From: Microbacterium mitrae
GTDB lineage: Bacteria; Actinomycetota; Actinomycetes; Actinomycetales; Microbacteriaceae
DNA length: 64,000 bases
Reading direction: 5' to 3'
NCBI RefSeq assembly: GCF_008017445.1
Contig: NZ_VRSW01000001.1
Coordinates: 930,001-994,000 of the forward strand
Shown: positions 27,215 through 37,554 of the stretch, piece by piece
Layout: the number at the start of each line of letters is the position of its first letter
How positions within the stretch are numbered: the stretch's first letter is position 1
Translations under genes and position numbers: made by a program
Notes under the pieces: model-generated
Seen by the model: the letters and a program-made list of their open reading frames with translations, nothing else
The model's database searches: none
What the model was told of the DNA's origin: nothing

Positions 27215-28914
27215 CGCGCGCGTTCCACTCTCTTCTCATCCCAAACCGGAGTCGCCGACTCTTCGACGGTTCCGTCTGAACGGAAAATTAAGAACCGGTC
27301 GAACGACCGCGCGAACCACCGGTCGTGCGTCACGGCCAGTACGGTTCCGTCAAACCGCGCGAGCGCATCTTGCAGCTCTTCGGCAGAGACCAGGTCGAGG
27401 TTATCGGTGGGCTCGTCAAGCAGTAGCAGGGTTGCACCGCCCAACTCCAGCAGCAGCACCTGAAACCGCGCCTGCTGACCGCCGGAGAGCTGCTCGAAGT
27501 TCTGCTCGGCCTGCAGGGCGAGGCCGTAGCGGCTGAGCGCGGAGCTTGCCGCGTCGCGCGCCATACCCGCACGGTCATCCTCGCCCCGATGCAAAATGTC
27601 GAGCAGCGTGCGCCCGACAAACTCCGGGTGCTGGTGCGTTTGCGCAAACCAGCCAGGAACCACGCGCGCGCCGAGCACCGCACGCCCGGTGTGCGCGACT
27701 TCTGCGGCGCGCTGACCCGCGGTCGTGACGTGTCCGAGAGTGCCGTCGGGGTCGGTTCCGCCGCGCGCCAACAGCCGCAGAAAGTGCGACTTGCCGGAAC
27801 CATTGGAGCCGAGAACGCCGACGCGATCGCCGAACCAGACCTCAGTCGTGAACGGCTTCATGAGGCCGGTGAGTTCGAGATCGGTGGCAACGACGGAGCG
27901 CTTGCCAGTGCGGGCACCACGCAGTCGCATGTCGAGATTCTGTTCGCGCGGCTTCTCCTGCGGCGGGCCGGCCGCCTCAAATTTCGCCAGCCGGGTTTGG
28001 GCGGCGCGGTAGCGGCTGGTGAGCTCGTCGCTTCGCTTCGCGGCCTCGCGCAGGGCGACGACGAGCTGCTTGAGCTTGAGATGCTGCTCATCCCAGCGGC
28101 GGCGCAACTCTTCGAGGCGTTCCATGCGGGCATCGCGGGCGGCGTGATAGGTGTTGAACCCGCCGCCGTGAATCCACGCGGTCGCACCCGCCGGCCCAAC
28201 CTCGAGGGTTGCGATGCGGTCGGCCGCGCGCGCAAGCAACTCGCGGTCGTGCGAAACCAGCAGCACGGTCTTCTTCGTTTCACGCAGGCGTTCTTCCAGC
28301 CATCGTTTGCCCGGAACATCGAGGTAGTTGTCTGGTTCGTCGAGTAGCAGCACCTCGTCGGGTCCGGCAAGCAACGCTTCGAGCGCAAGCCGCTTCTGTT
28401 CGCCGCCAGAAAGGGTCGACAGTTCGCGGTATTTCACCCGCTCATATCCGGCCCCGAGCGCCGCCGTTGCGACGCGGTCCCACACCGTTTCATACTCGTA
28501 GCCGCCCGCATCCGCATACTCGGCGATCGCCGTCGCGTACGCCATTTGGTTCCGCTCACTGTCATCGTCGATGAGCGCGTTCTCGGTTGCTTCCAGCGCT
28601 CGCGCGGCGCGGCGAACTCGGTCCGGAGCAACGTCGACCAGCAGGGTGTGGACCGTTGGCGGGTTTGCGGGGTCGGCGTCGCGCGCGTGCCCGATGAACT
28701 GGTCCATCACCCCGAGGCCACCGTTGATGGAAACCGCGCCAGCATCGGGTTTGAGGTCGCCACGAACAATGCGCAGCAGCGTCGTCTTGCCGGCACCGTT
28801 CTCACCAATGAGTGCAGTCGTCTTGCCCTCGCCAACGCGAAACGTGATGTCGTCGAGCAGCGGCCGCCCATCGGGCAGCGTGTAGGACACGGCGTTGATG
28901 TCAATGAATCCCAC
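27211..28914 (-). CDS. ABC-F family ATPase
   Basis: 567 residues with two ATP-binding cassettes and no membrane domain, the ABC-F class that acts on ribosomes (translation factors or antibiotic protection). Cassette 1: GENGAGKTTLLR, LSGGEQKRLALE, VLLLDEPDNYLDVPGK. Linker 240-330 is long, basic and coiled (RMERLEELRRRWDEQHLKLKQ region). Cassette 2: GSNGSGKSHFLRLL, LSGGQQARFQ, LLLLDEPTDNLDL. Note DEPDNYLD and DEPTDNLD in place of the commoner DEPTNHLD. The GTG start has AGAGGA upstream, preceded by a CTCGCC/GGCGAG hairpin that might serve in attenuation. Substrate or drug cannot be assigned. Confidence 0.9.
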   Translation of the reverse strand: MGFIDINAVSYTLPDGRPLLDDITFRVGEGKTTALIGENGAGKTTLLRIVRGDLKPDAGAVSINGGLGVMDQFIGHARDADPANPPTVHTLLVDVAPDRVRRAARALEATENALIDDDSERNQMAYATAIAEYADAGGYEYETVWDRVATAALGAGYERVKYRELSTLSGGEQKRLALEALLAGPDEVLLLDEPDNYLDVPGKRWLEERLRETKKTVLLVSHDRELLARAADRIATLEVGPAGATAWIHGGGFNTYHAARDARMERLEELRRRWDEQHLKLKQLVVALREAAKRSDELTSRYRAAQTRLAKFEAAGPPQEKPREQNLDMRLRGARTGKRSVVATDLELTGLMKPFTTEVWFGDRVGVLGSNGSGKSHFLRLLARGGTDPDGTLGHVTTAGQRAAEVAHTGRAVLGARVVPGWFAQTHQHPEFVGRTLLDILHRGEDDRAGMARDAASSALSRYGLALQAEQNFEQLSGGQQARFQVLLLELGGATLLLLDEPTDNLDLVSAEELQDALARFDGTVLAVTHDRWFARSFDRFLIFRSDGTVEESATPVWDEKRVERAR

Positions 28915-29047
28915 GGATCAATTCCTCTCGCCCGCAACAGGCGAGCCTTTCAGAATAGCGGTACCGTGCGGTCGGATACGCCTCTTCGGAGTTTTCATTC
29001 GCCTCAAGCTCCCGTGCATGCGCGACGGAACCTCCCGCCGCCAGTGA

Positions 29048-29126
29048 CGTTATGCATCACCGTGTGGTGCCAGTGTGGCTGGTGGGGCAAATGGGGCCGA
29101 ATACACGAATTTCGTGATGCATAACG
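29048..29126 (+). repeat. 79-bp palindromic element, family D
   Basis: CGTTATGCATCAC at 29048-29060 pairs perfectly with GTGATGCATAACG at 29114-29126. A near-palindrome CACGAATTTCGTG lies inside the right end. The arm shares GTTATGCA with families B and E. Confidence 0.7.
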
Positions 29127-29217
29127 CCGCGGCAAAGACCGGAACCTCGGGGCACGTCCCACAGAAGACGGAACCTCGAGGGCGTTCGCGGCAAAGACCG
29201 GGACCTCGGGGCCGGCA

Positions 29218-29261
29218 CAAAAACGGAACCTCCCTCCGCGGCGCGGGGGGAGGTTCCGTTT
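29218..29261 (-). terminator. guaB intrinsic terminator built on GGAACC/GGTTCC
   Basis: Perfect 13-bp stem AACGGAACCTCCC against GGGAGGTTCCGTT with a GC-rich loop, followed on the minus strand by TTTTTG. The stem is an inverted pair of the island heptamer. Confidence 0.92.
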
Positions 29262-29269
29262 CAGAGAAA

Positions 29270-30802
<1,533 letters not shown>

Positions 30803-30853
30803 TTATCGCGGGGCGAGGGACGTCAACGGCCTTGGACGGGTGGATCTCCCGTG

Positions 30854-30881
30854 TAAATAGTGTAATTCGACGGCGGCGCAA
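30854..30881 (-). promoter_or_regulatory. Probable guaB promoter
   Basis: On the minus strand TTGCGC and TATTTA are separated by 16 bases, about 80 bases before the guaB start. Spacing is one base short of ideal. Confidence 0.45.
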
Positions 30882-31145
30882 TTTATTCCAGTCGGAGACG
30901 TCGCCGACACGCCCGAGCCGTCACAACGCACACCGGCCCGCAACACCCCCTCACGGTTGCGCAACCCCACTACTGACGCGAAATCGAGGTTCCGTTCGCT
31001 GTCACACCTCTGGTCACAGCGTGGCAACGACTTGACTTTTCTTCCCCGTTCTCGGCGTTTTCCCAATATGCTCACATTCCACCCGAATCAATGCTGATCG
31101 GAGTGCTCGCGATTGCTGGAGATCCCAACAACAAGCGGAGGTTGT

Positions 31146-32501
31146 GTGTCCCCTTCATTAACCCGAACGCAGTACCGCCAGCGGTGGCGCGTACTTACCC
31201 TGCTGTTAGGAGTCTTGATCGCCGGATTGGTGATCATTGCCCCCACCGTCTCGGCGACAGCAAGCACCGTCACCGTGCCGACGGCGACCGCAGCCGTCAC
31301 GTGTGACCCACCCGAGGAGCAAGAAAGCACCGACTGGCGTTTCAGCGGATTCATTAAGTTCAACGACGAGCCGCTGCCGTGCGTCACCGTCACGATTGAG
31401 GGCAACGGCTTCAGCGCCGAAACCGTCACGAATGAGAAGGGCCGCTGGGAGCTGTTCGTTCCGGAAAACGCGGAATACACGCTCACGGTTGACGAAACCA
31501 CGCTCCCAGAAGGCGTGATCGTTGAGGGCGAGTCGGCATCGCAAACAGTGACGTTCGACCTCACCGGCAAGAAGACGGTCAACCTCTTCTTGGGCGAGGG
31601 CGTGCGTGAGACCACCTCGTTCATCGATCAGCTGTGGGGCAGCATTTTCCGCGGCGTCGTGTTTGGCCTGATGCTGGCGCTGGCGGCGATGGGTGCGGCT
31701 CTGATCTACGGAACCACGGGGCTGTCGAACTTTGCACACGGCGAGATGGTGTCATGGGGCGCCATCGTCATGATGATCCTCTCGACCATCTGGAACGCCC
31801 CGCTGTGGATCGGTATTGCGGCGGCGGTGATCGCCGGCGTTGCGCTGGGCTTCGCGTTAGACGCGGGCCTATGGCGCCCCCTGCGGCGCAAGGGCCTGGG
31901 TATCGTGCAGCTGCTCGTGGTGAGCATCGGTCTCGCCATCGCGCTGCGCTCCTTCTACCAAATCTTGATCAAGGGCAACGTGTACGAGGTTCCGGGTCAG
32001 AACGCGATGGAGTTCGCGATCGGCCCCATCAAGACCACGTACATCAACCTGATCATCGCGGGCGTGAGTATCGTCGTCATTCTTGGCGTCGCGTACTTCC
32101 TCACCCGCACCCGGCTCGGCAAGGCCACGCGCGCCATCAGCGACAACCCGTCGCTGGCATCGGCCTCGGGCATCAACGTTGAGTCGGTCGTTCGCATGGT
32201 ATGGATGATCGCCGGTGGCCTCGCCGCCCTCGCTGGCGTGCTGTGGGCGTATTACATTCGCGGCGTGAAGTTCGACATGGGAACCAGCATGCTGTTGCTC
32301 ATCTTCGCCGCCATCACGTTGGGCGGCTTGGGAACGGCTTTCGGCGCCCTCGTCGGCTCGATCATCATCGGTGTCGTCGTGGAGGTATCGCCGCTGTTCA
32401 TTCCGTCTGATCTCAAGTTCGCTGGCGCCCTGCTCGCGCTGATCGTCATTCTCCTGGTGAGGCCACAAGGCTTGCTGGGACGCAAGGAAAGGTTGGGTTG
32501 A
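31146..32501 (+). CDS. livH: Branched-chain amino-acid ABC permease LivH with N-terminal extracytoplasmic beta domain
   Basis: 451 residues from the GTG at 31146 (GGAGG close upstream). A first helix (VLTLLLGVLIAGLVIIAPTV) acts as signal or anchor; residues 45-140 form an extracytoplasmic carboxypeptidase-regulatory / Cna-B-like sandwich (WRFSGFIKFNDEPLPCVTVT, NEKGRWELFVPENAEYTLTV) with Cys residues that could pair. The LivH domain follows from about 155 (GVVFGLMLALAAMGAALIYG, FAHGEMVSWGA) with eight helices and ends LVRPQGLLGRKERLG. Plain LivH proteins are near 290 residues, so the first 150 residues are an added module. First gene of livHMGF. Confidence 0.88.
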   Translation: MSPSLTRTQYRQRWRVLTLLLGVLIAGLVIIAPTVSATASTVTVPTATAAVTCDPPEEQESTDWRFSGFIKFNDEPLPCVTVTIEGNGFSAETVTNEKGRWELFVPENAEYTLTVDETTLPEGVIVEGESASQTVTFDLTGKKTVNLFLGEGVRETTSFIDQLWGSIFRGVVFGLMLALAAMGAALIYGTTGLSNFAHGEMVSWGAIVMMILSTIWNAPLWIGIAAAVIAGVALGFALDAGLWRPLRRKGLGIVQLLVVSIGLAIALRSFYQILIKGNVYEVPGQNAMEFAIGPIKTTYINLIIAGVSIVVILGVAYFLTRTRLGKATRAISDNPSLASASGINVESVVRMVWMIAGGLAALAGVLWAYYIRGVKFDMGTSMLLLIFAAITLGGLGTAFGALVGSIIIGVVVEVSPLFIPSDLKFAGALLALIVILLVRPQGLLGRKERLG

Positions 32502-32502
32502 C

Positions 32503-33486
32503 ATGGACTTCATGGCTGTCCTGGCGGACTCACTCCGCTTCTTGCTCTCCCCCACCACCATCGCGTTTGCGATCGCGGCAACGGGTCTGTCGGTTCACTT
32601 CGGTTACACCGGTCTGCTGAACTTCGGTATGGCGGCGTTCATGGCGCTCGGCGCCTACGGCTACGCGATCGGTGTGCTCACCTTCGGCCTTCCGTGGTTT
32701 GGTGCGATGGCGCTTGGTTTGATCGCCGCGGTGATCTTCGCGCTCATCCTCGGTATTCCGACGTTGCGATTGCGAGCCGACTACCTCGCCATCGTGACAA
32801 TCGCTGCCGCCGAAATCGTGCGCCTCATGCTCAACACCGCCGCGTTCGACCCGATCACTGGTTCCAACGACGGCCTTGACGGCTACAACACTGGCTTCCA
32901 GGCCGCGAACCCCTGGGTGCTCGCCGGCGGCGACACCTCTGACACATGGGGCTTTTGGACCTGGACCTACACCAACGCCCGTTGGTGGATCATCCTGTTT
33001 GGCCTGATCCTGCTGGCGCTGTGCATCGTGACGGTCTTCTTGCTGATGCGTAGCCCGTGGGGCCGCGTTATCAAGGGAATCCGTGAAGACGAAGATGCCG
33101 TGCGCTCGCTCGGCAAGAACGTCTTCTCCTACAAGATGCAGGCCCTCATCATCGGTGGCGTGATGGGTGCCATGGGTGGCATCATCTACGCGCTGCCGTC
33201 GGCGGTGACACCCGGGTCGTACGTGACCGATATGACGTTCAACCTGTGGACGATCCTGCTGCTCGGTGGTGCCGCCACGGTATTCGGCCCGACCCTCGGT
33301 GCCGTGCTGTTCTGGGTGGTTTATGCGTTCCTTGGTTCGGTTATTCCGCACATCGGACTCCCCCTCAGCACCGGTCAGAGTGCGGCCGTCGTGCAGTTCA
33401 TGATGGGTGTCGCGCTGATGCTCATCGTGATCTTCCGCCCACAAGGAATCCTCGGAGACAAGAGGGAGATGACCTTTGTCAAATAA
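32503..33486 (+). CDS. livM: Branched-chain amino-acid ABC permease LivM
   Basis: 327 residues, the second permease of a HAAT-family importer. About nine helices with the family strings GYTGLLNFGMAAFMALGAYGYA near residue 30 and PTLRLRADYLAIVTIAAAEIVRL near 85, and the cytoplasmic loop MRSPWGRVIKGIREDEDAVRSLGKNVFSYK that docks the ATPases. The periplasm-facing loop at 115-150 is Trp/Asn-rich. Starts one base after the livH stop; livG begins eleven bases before its stop. Confidence 0.93.
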   Translation: MDFMAVLADSLRFLLSPTTIAFAIAATGLSVHFGYTGLLNFGMAAFMALGAYGYAIGVLTFGLPWFGAMALGLIAAVIFALILGIPTLRLRADYLAIVTIAAAEIVRLMLNTAAFDPITGSNDGLDGYNTGFQAANPWVLAGGDTSDTWGFWTWTYTNARWWIILFGLILLALCIVTVFLLMRSPWGRVIKGIREDEDAVRSLGKNVFSYKMQALIIGGVMGAMGGIIYALPSAVTPGSYVTDMTFNLWTILLLGGAATVFGPTLGAVLFWVVYAFLGSVIPHIGLPLSTGQSAAVVQFMMGVALMLIVIFRPQGILGDKREMTFVK

Positions 33487-34627
33487 TCAGATTCCCGAAG
33501 CCGCGGGGGAAAACTCGGAACCAGTGGTGCCGGAAGTAGAAAGCGTGCTGGAAGTCGAAGGCGTACTAGAAGTCGAGGGCGTGGAGCCGCTCGAATCGGG
33601 CGCCGCCGCCGGTGCCGAGGCGAGCGTCGAGGTTCCGTTTCCTGCCACAGCGGAGGCCGCCGAAGAATTGGTGGCCGAAGACAAGGTGTTGGTGGCGGAA
33701 GATCTCGTGGCCGACCGTGCAGCGGGTGAATCGGCGACGATTCCTGGCAAGCGCATCAAGTCGACCGGGCTTGCGAAGGGCCCAGGAACGCCCGGTATTC
33801 CCAAGGTTGACCCGATCCTGATCGTCGACAACGTCACCCGAAACTTCGGTGGCGTGACGGCCGTTGACGTGAACCACCTGGAGATTCCGCGCCACGCGAT
33901 CACCGCCCTCATCGGACCAAACGGCGCGGGAAAGACCACGCTGTTTAACCTGCTGTGCGGTTTCGATAAGCCCAACACCGGCTCCTGGACATACGACGGC
34001 CACAACCTTGCGGGCGTTCCGTCGTTCAAGGTGGCCCGGATGGGTCAGGTGCGCACGTTCCAGCTCACCAAGGCGCTATCGCTGCTGTCGGTGCTGGAGA
34101 ACATGAAGCTCGGCGCCAAAAACCAGCGCGGTGAGCGGTTCTGGGCGGCGCTGATGCCGTGGACCTGGGGCAAGCAGGAGACGGAGATCACGGCCAAGGC
34201 GCGCGATCTGCTCAAGCGCTTCAAGCTCGACGCGAAGGAACAAGACTTCGCGGCTTCGCTCTCTGGCGGCCAGCGCAAGCTGCTCGACATGGCGCGTGCG
34301 CTGATGAATGACCCGACGCTGGTGATGCTGGATGAGCCGATGGCTGGCGTGAACCCCGCGCTCACGCAGTCACTGCTTGACCACGTGCTTGACCTCAAGG
34401 ATCGCGGCATGACCGTGCTGTTCGTTGAGCACGACATGCACATGGTGCGCCACATTGCCGACTGGGTGGTGGTGATGGCCGAGGGCAAGATTGTGGCCGA
34501 GGGTCCGCCGGAGACGGTGATGGAAGACCAGGCCGTTATTGACGCCTACCTCGGCGCCCACCAAGACGTAGACCTCGGCGTTGTGACCGGTCGCATCCCC
34601 ACGATTGACACGAAGGAGTCGAAATGA
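33476..34627 (+). CDS. livG: ABC transporter ATP-binding protein LivG with acidic N-terminal extension
   Basis: 383 residues. The ATPase proper starts near residue 118 (ILIVDNVTRNFGGVTAV) with Walker A GPNGAGKTTLFNLL, signature SLSGGQRKLLDMARAL, Walker B LVMLDEPMAGVNP and the H loop FVEHDMHMVRHIADW. Residues 1-115 are a disordered extension rich in Glu, Val and Ala with short repeats (LEVEGVLEVEGVEPLE, LVAEDKVLVAEDLVAD), absent from ordinary LivG (about 255 residues). TTG start with AGGGAG six bases upstream; no nearer in-frame ATG exists, so the extension is probably translated. Energises livHM transport. Confidence 0.9.
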   Translation: MSNNQIPEAAGENSEPVVPEVESVLEVEGVLEVEGVEPLESGAAAGAEASVEVPFPATAEAAEELVAEDKVLVAEDLVADRAAGESATIPGKRIKSTGLAKGPGTPGIPKVDPILIVDNVTRNFGGVTAVDVNHLEIPRHAITALIGPNGAGKTTLFNLLCGFDKPNTGSWTYDGHNLAGVPSFKVARMGQVRTFQLTKALSLLSVLENMKLGAKNQRGERFWAALMPWTWGKQETEITAKARDLLKRFKLDAKEQDFAASLSGGQRKLLDMARALMNDPTLVMLDEPMAGVNPALTQSLLDHVLDLKDRGMTVLFVEHDMHMVRHIADWVVVMAEGKIVAEGPPETVMEDQAVIDAYLGAHQDVDLGVVTGRIPTIDTKESK

Positions 34628-35358
34628 GCGATGACATCGTTGTCGAGATGACGAATGTTCATGCTGGCTACCTGCCAGGCATCAACATTCTCAACGGTGC
34701 CAACCTGATCGCGCGCCGCGGCGAGTTGATCGGCATCATCGGCCCGAACGGAGCCGGTAAGTCGACGCTGTTGAAAGCCATCTTCGGCATGCTGAAGGTG
34801 CGTGAGGGCGAAATCACCGTCAACGGTGAGAGCATTGTCGGCCTCAAGGCCGACAAGCTCGTGCGCCGCGGCGTGGCGTTTGTGCCGCAGACGAACAACG
34901 TCTTTCCGTCGTTGACGATCGCCGAAAACCTGCAGATGGGTGTGTATCAGGCGCCAAAGAAATACGCGGAGCGTCTCGAATTCGTTTCGAGCATTTTCGC
35001 GGAGCTCGGCGGGCGCCTCAACCAACGCGCGGGATCGCTCTCCGGCGGTGAGCGTCAGATGGTTGCCATGTGCCGCGCCCTGATGATGGACCCGAGCGTG
35101 CTGTTGCTCGACGAGCCGAGCGCCGGCCTCAGCCCCGTGCGCCAGGACGACGCGTTCTTGCGCGTCTCGGAGATCAACAAGGCCGGCGTGACGACCATCA
35201 TGGTGGAACAAAACGCACGCCGCTGCCTGCAGATCTGCGACCGCGGCTACGTTCTTGACCAGGGTCGCGACGCCTACGAGGGCACCGGCCGCGCCCTGCT
35301 GAACGATCCGAAGGTCATCGGCCTCTACCTCGGAACCCTGGGAACCGAAGCCGCCTAG
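34624..35358 (+). CDS. livF: ABC transporter ATP-binding protein LivF
   Basis: 244 residues, normal length. Walker A GPNGAGKSTLLKAIFG, Q loop VPQTNNVFPSLT, signature SLSGGERQMVAMCRALM, Walker B VLLLDEPSAGLSP, H loop replaced by MVEQNARRCLQI as usual for LivF (Gln in place of His). It overlaps the livG stop by four bases and ends the transporter operon before a strong terminator. Confidence 0.94.
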   Translation: MSDDIVVEMTNVHAGYLPGINILNGANLIARRGELIGIIGPNGAGKSTLLKAIFGMLKVREGEITVNGESIVGLKADKLVRRGVAFVPQTNNVFPSLTIAENLQMGVYQAPKKYAERLEFVSSIFAELGGRLNQRAGSLSGGERQMVAMCRALMMDPSVLLLDEPSAGLSPVRQDDAFLRVSEINKAGVTTIMVEQNARRCLQICDRGYVLDQGRDAYEGTGRALLNDPKVIGLYLGTLGTEAA

Positions 35359-35378
35359 CGCGCCACAGGCCCCTTAAC

Positions 35379-35416
35379 AAGGAACCGGACTCCGATGGGA
35401 GTCCGGTTCCTTTTTT
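35379..35416 (+). terminator. livF intrinsic terminator built on GGAACC/GGTTCC
   Basis: AAGGAACCGGACTCC pairs with GGAGTCCGGTTCCTT around a short loop and runs into TTTTTT. As at guaB, the stem is an inverted pair of the GGAACC motif. Confidence 0.95.
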
Positions 35417-35564
35417 GTCGGCCTCGCGTCGTGGCGGGCTTGCGTCGGTCGGGCTTGAGTTGTGTCGGGCTTGAGTTGTGGCGGCCCTTCCCCGTGGTTC
35501 CAACGCTTCCCCGTGGTTCCAACGCTTCCCCGTGGTTCCAACGCTTCGGGGGCGGGCCTCACAC

Positions 35565-35669
35565 CCTGTTATGCACGATCTGAATCCTGTTGTGCACGAT
35601 GAGATCGCGCGATCCCCGCGACACGCCGCGAATTCGGGCCCCGCCGCGCGTTTACTCGTGCAGAACAGG
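35565..35669 (+). repeat. 105-bp palindromic element, family B copy 3
   Basis: CCTGTTATGCACGAT and CCTGTTGTGCACGAT lie 21 bases apart as direct repeats; TCGTGCAGAACAGG closes the element. Same length as the copies at 25 kb but diverged in the centre. Confidence 0.88.
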
Positions 35670-35773
35670 AACAAGAGGCACGGAGCCACGATGCCGCGCC
35701 CGGGGAACGGGGGCACGGAGGCGCTGACGCCCGGGGGCTGGAGGCGCTGACGCTCACGGGGCGGGCCTCACAC

Positions 35774-35878
35774 CCTGTTATGCACGATCTGAATCCTGTT
35801 GTGCACGATGAGATCGCGCGATCCCCGCGACACGCCGCAAATTCGGGCCCCGCCGCGCGTTTACTCGTGCAGAACAGG
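35774..35878 (+). repeat. 105-bp palindromic element, family B copy 4
   Basis: One or very few changes from copy 3 (CCGCAAATTCGG for CCGCGAATTCGG), 209 bases downstream. Confidence 0.88.
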
Positions 35879-36076
35879 AACAAGGCGCATGGAACCACGA
35901 CGCGGCGCTCGGGAGGCACGGAACCACGCCGCGGCACTCGGGGGCACGGAACCACGACGCTCACGGGGCGGGGCGCGGAACCCAAGGGCCCCAAGAGCCG
36001 GCGGGGCGCGGAACCAAAGGGTCCCAAGAGCCGGCGGGGCGCGGAACCACGGGATGGCGGGCGCGGGGGTATGCGA

Positions 36077-36106
36077 AAGGGGAGGAGCCCGGTGGGCCCC
36101 TCCCCT
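36077..36106 (-). terminator. Probable livK terminator
   Basis: GGGGAGG pairs with CCTCCCC with an inner GCCC/GGGC stem, followed on the minus strand by TTTCG. The short U-tract makes it moderate. Confidence 0.65.
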
Positions 36107-36119
36107 GCGCTGTATCTAA

Positions 36120-37403
36120 TTAGTCGATACGGGTGGTCATGTTGTCTGCCAGGTACTCGTAGGTACCGATTGCAGCGCCCTTCGGGTCACCGTTCTCGTC
36201 GAACGTGACGTCTCCGGAGTAACCGTCGTAGTCGATCGTCTTGCCTTCAGCGATGAGAGCTGCGCACGCGGCGAACTCGGTGCACTTCTCGCCGTCACCG
36301 GTTCCGCCCGAGATCTCAGCCATCTTGGCAGCCATGTCGGCGCCGTCGGTCGAGCCAGCAGCAAGTGCTGCCAGAGCGGTCAGGATGACGCCGTCGTATG
36401 CCTCAGCGGCGTACGTGAAGTCGTTGACCTCGCTGTTGCCAGCGGCCGTCCATGCAGCCTGCAGGCGGTCGGTGAAGTCGTCTTCCAGCTTCGGGCCGGG
36501 GCGGGTGCCCTTAGCGCCGGTCAGGTCGATCGACATGTCGGGTCCGTAGTTCGACAGGTTGCCGTCAACCAGGTACATCTGGTCAGCGGTGATACCGGCC
36601 GAAACGAGTGCCGGCGCGAGCGCCTTGAACTCTTCGTACGAAACAATTGCGACCGCGTCAGGGTTGGCTGCAACAACAGCCTGAATCTGAGCGTCGAACT
36701 GCGTGTCACCGACGTTGAACGTCTGGTGCTCAACGACCTCGCCACCGGCACCTTCGAAGGTCTCGGTGATGGCGGCGTCAAGACCGGAACCATATGCGTC
36801 GTTCTGGTAAAGCACGGCGAGCGTGGCGTGACCATCATCAGCGATCAGGTTGCCGAGAACTTCACCCTGCAGCAGGTCGCTGGGGGCGGTGCGGAAGTAC
36901 AGGCCGTTGTCGTTCCAGTCAGTGAAGTCGGGCGACGTGTTCGACGGCGAAATCTGCATGATGCCCGCCTCAACGTTTCCGTCAAGGATGAGCTTGGAGA
37001 CACCGGACGAGGCTGCACCGATGAGGGCGGTGATGCCCTTACCGCGCAGGCTCTCGATGCTGGTTTCGAAGGCCTTCGTCTTCGTGTCACCCTCATCAAC
37101 TGCGGTGTAGTCGATCGTGATGCCAGCGTCGGCCGCGTTGACCTCCTCAACAGCGAGGAGAACGCCCGATTCCATGGGCGGGCCGAGGAATGACAGCGAA
37201 CCGGTCTGCGGCAAGAGAGAGCCGAGCTTGAGGGTCAATGCCTCACCCGAGGGTGCGGAGCTTGTGGAGTCGGTTGTGGGGTCGGTCGTCGGGTCTTCGC
37301 CGCCACCACCAGTGCTGCAACCAGCAAGTACGAGTGCACTGGCAGCAGCGAGCGCCACTCCAGCGAACACCTTGCCCTTGCGGGCCTTCAGGGTTCCGTA
37401 CAT
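36120..37403 (-). CDS. livK: ABC transporter substrate-binding lipoprotein (LivK-like)
   Basis: 427 residues. Signal peptide with lipobox LVLAGCSTGGGG, then a Thr/Asp-rich linker and a periplasmic-binding-protein type I fold (LKLGSLLPQTGSLSFLGPP, ALIGAASSGVSKLIL, ISPSNTSPDFTDW, LAVLYQNDAYGSGL, YAAEAYDGVILTALA). It faces livF across the island and is the obvious receptor for livHMGF, though transcribed separately. AAGGAAG precedes the ATG. The ligand may be branched-chain amino acids or a related amide; sequence alone does not decide. Confidence 0.9.
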   Translation of the reverse strand: MYGTLKARKGKVFAGVALAAASALVLAGCSTGGGGEDPTTDPTTDSTSSAPSGEALTLKLGSLLPQTGSLSFLGPPMESGVLLAVEEVNAADAGITIDYTAVDEGDTKTKAFETSIESLRGKGITALIGAASSGVSKLILDGNVEAGIMQISPSNTSPDFTDWNDNGLYFRTAPSDLLQGEVLGNLIADDGHATLAVLYQNDAYGSGLDAAITETFEGAGGEVVEHQTFNVGDTQFDAQIQAVVAANPDAVAIVSYEEFKALAPALVSAGITADQMYLVDGNLSNYGPDMSIDLTGAKGTRPGPKLEDDFTDRLQAAWTAAGNSEVNDFTYAAEAYDGVILTALAALAAGSTDGADMAAKMAEISGGTGDGEKCTEFAACAALIAEGKTIDYDGYSGDVTFDENGDPKGAAIGTYEYLADNMTTRID

Positions 37404-37554
37404 AAACGCTTCCTTACGTTCATCTGACCTCGCCTTGTGCAGGTCGGTGTCACCACACTACGAGTTCAGAAGCATTAACAATGTCTCAGTGCGCTAACGT
37501 TTTGACCGAAGATCGCAATTTGGTCACAACCCGATATCCGCCCGGTAACGCGCG

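Larger units (their letters stand above)
28915..29269. other. Intergenic region with palindromic element and guaB terminator
   Basis: No gene. Contains a GGCGAG hairpin in the ABC-F leader, an inverted-repeat element at 29048-29126, five GGAACC/GGTTCC copies and the guaB terminator at its end. Confidence 0.7.
35417..36076. repeat. GGTTCCG-rich non-coding island
   Basis: About 660 bases between convergent livF and livK. Holds a 19-base tandem repeat of CCCCGTGGTTCCAACGCTT (three units, 35489-35546), two family-B palindromic elements, and nine GGTTCC or GGAACC copies. Open frames across it follow the repeats and are not genes. Confidence 0.85.
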
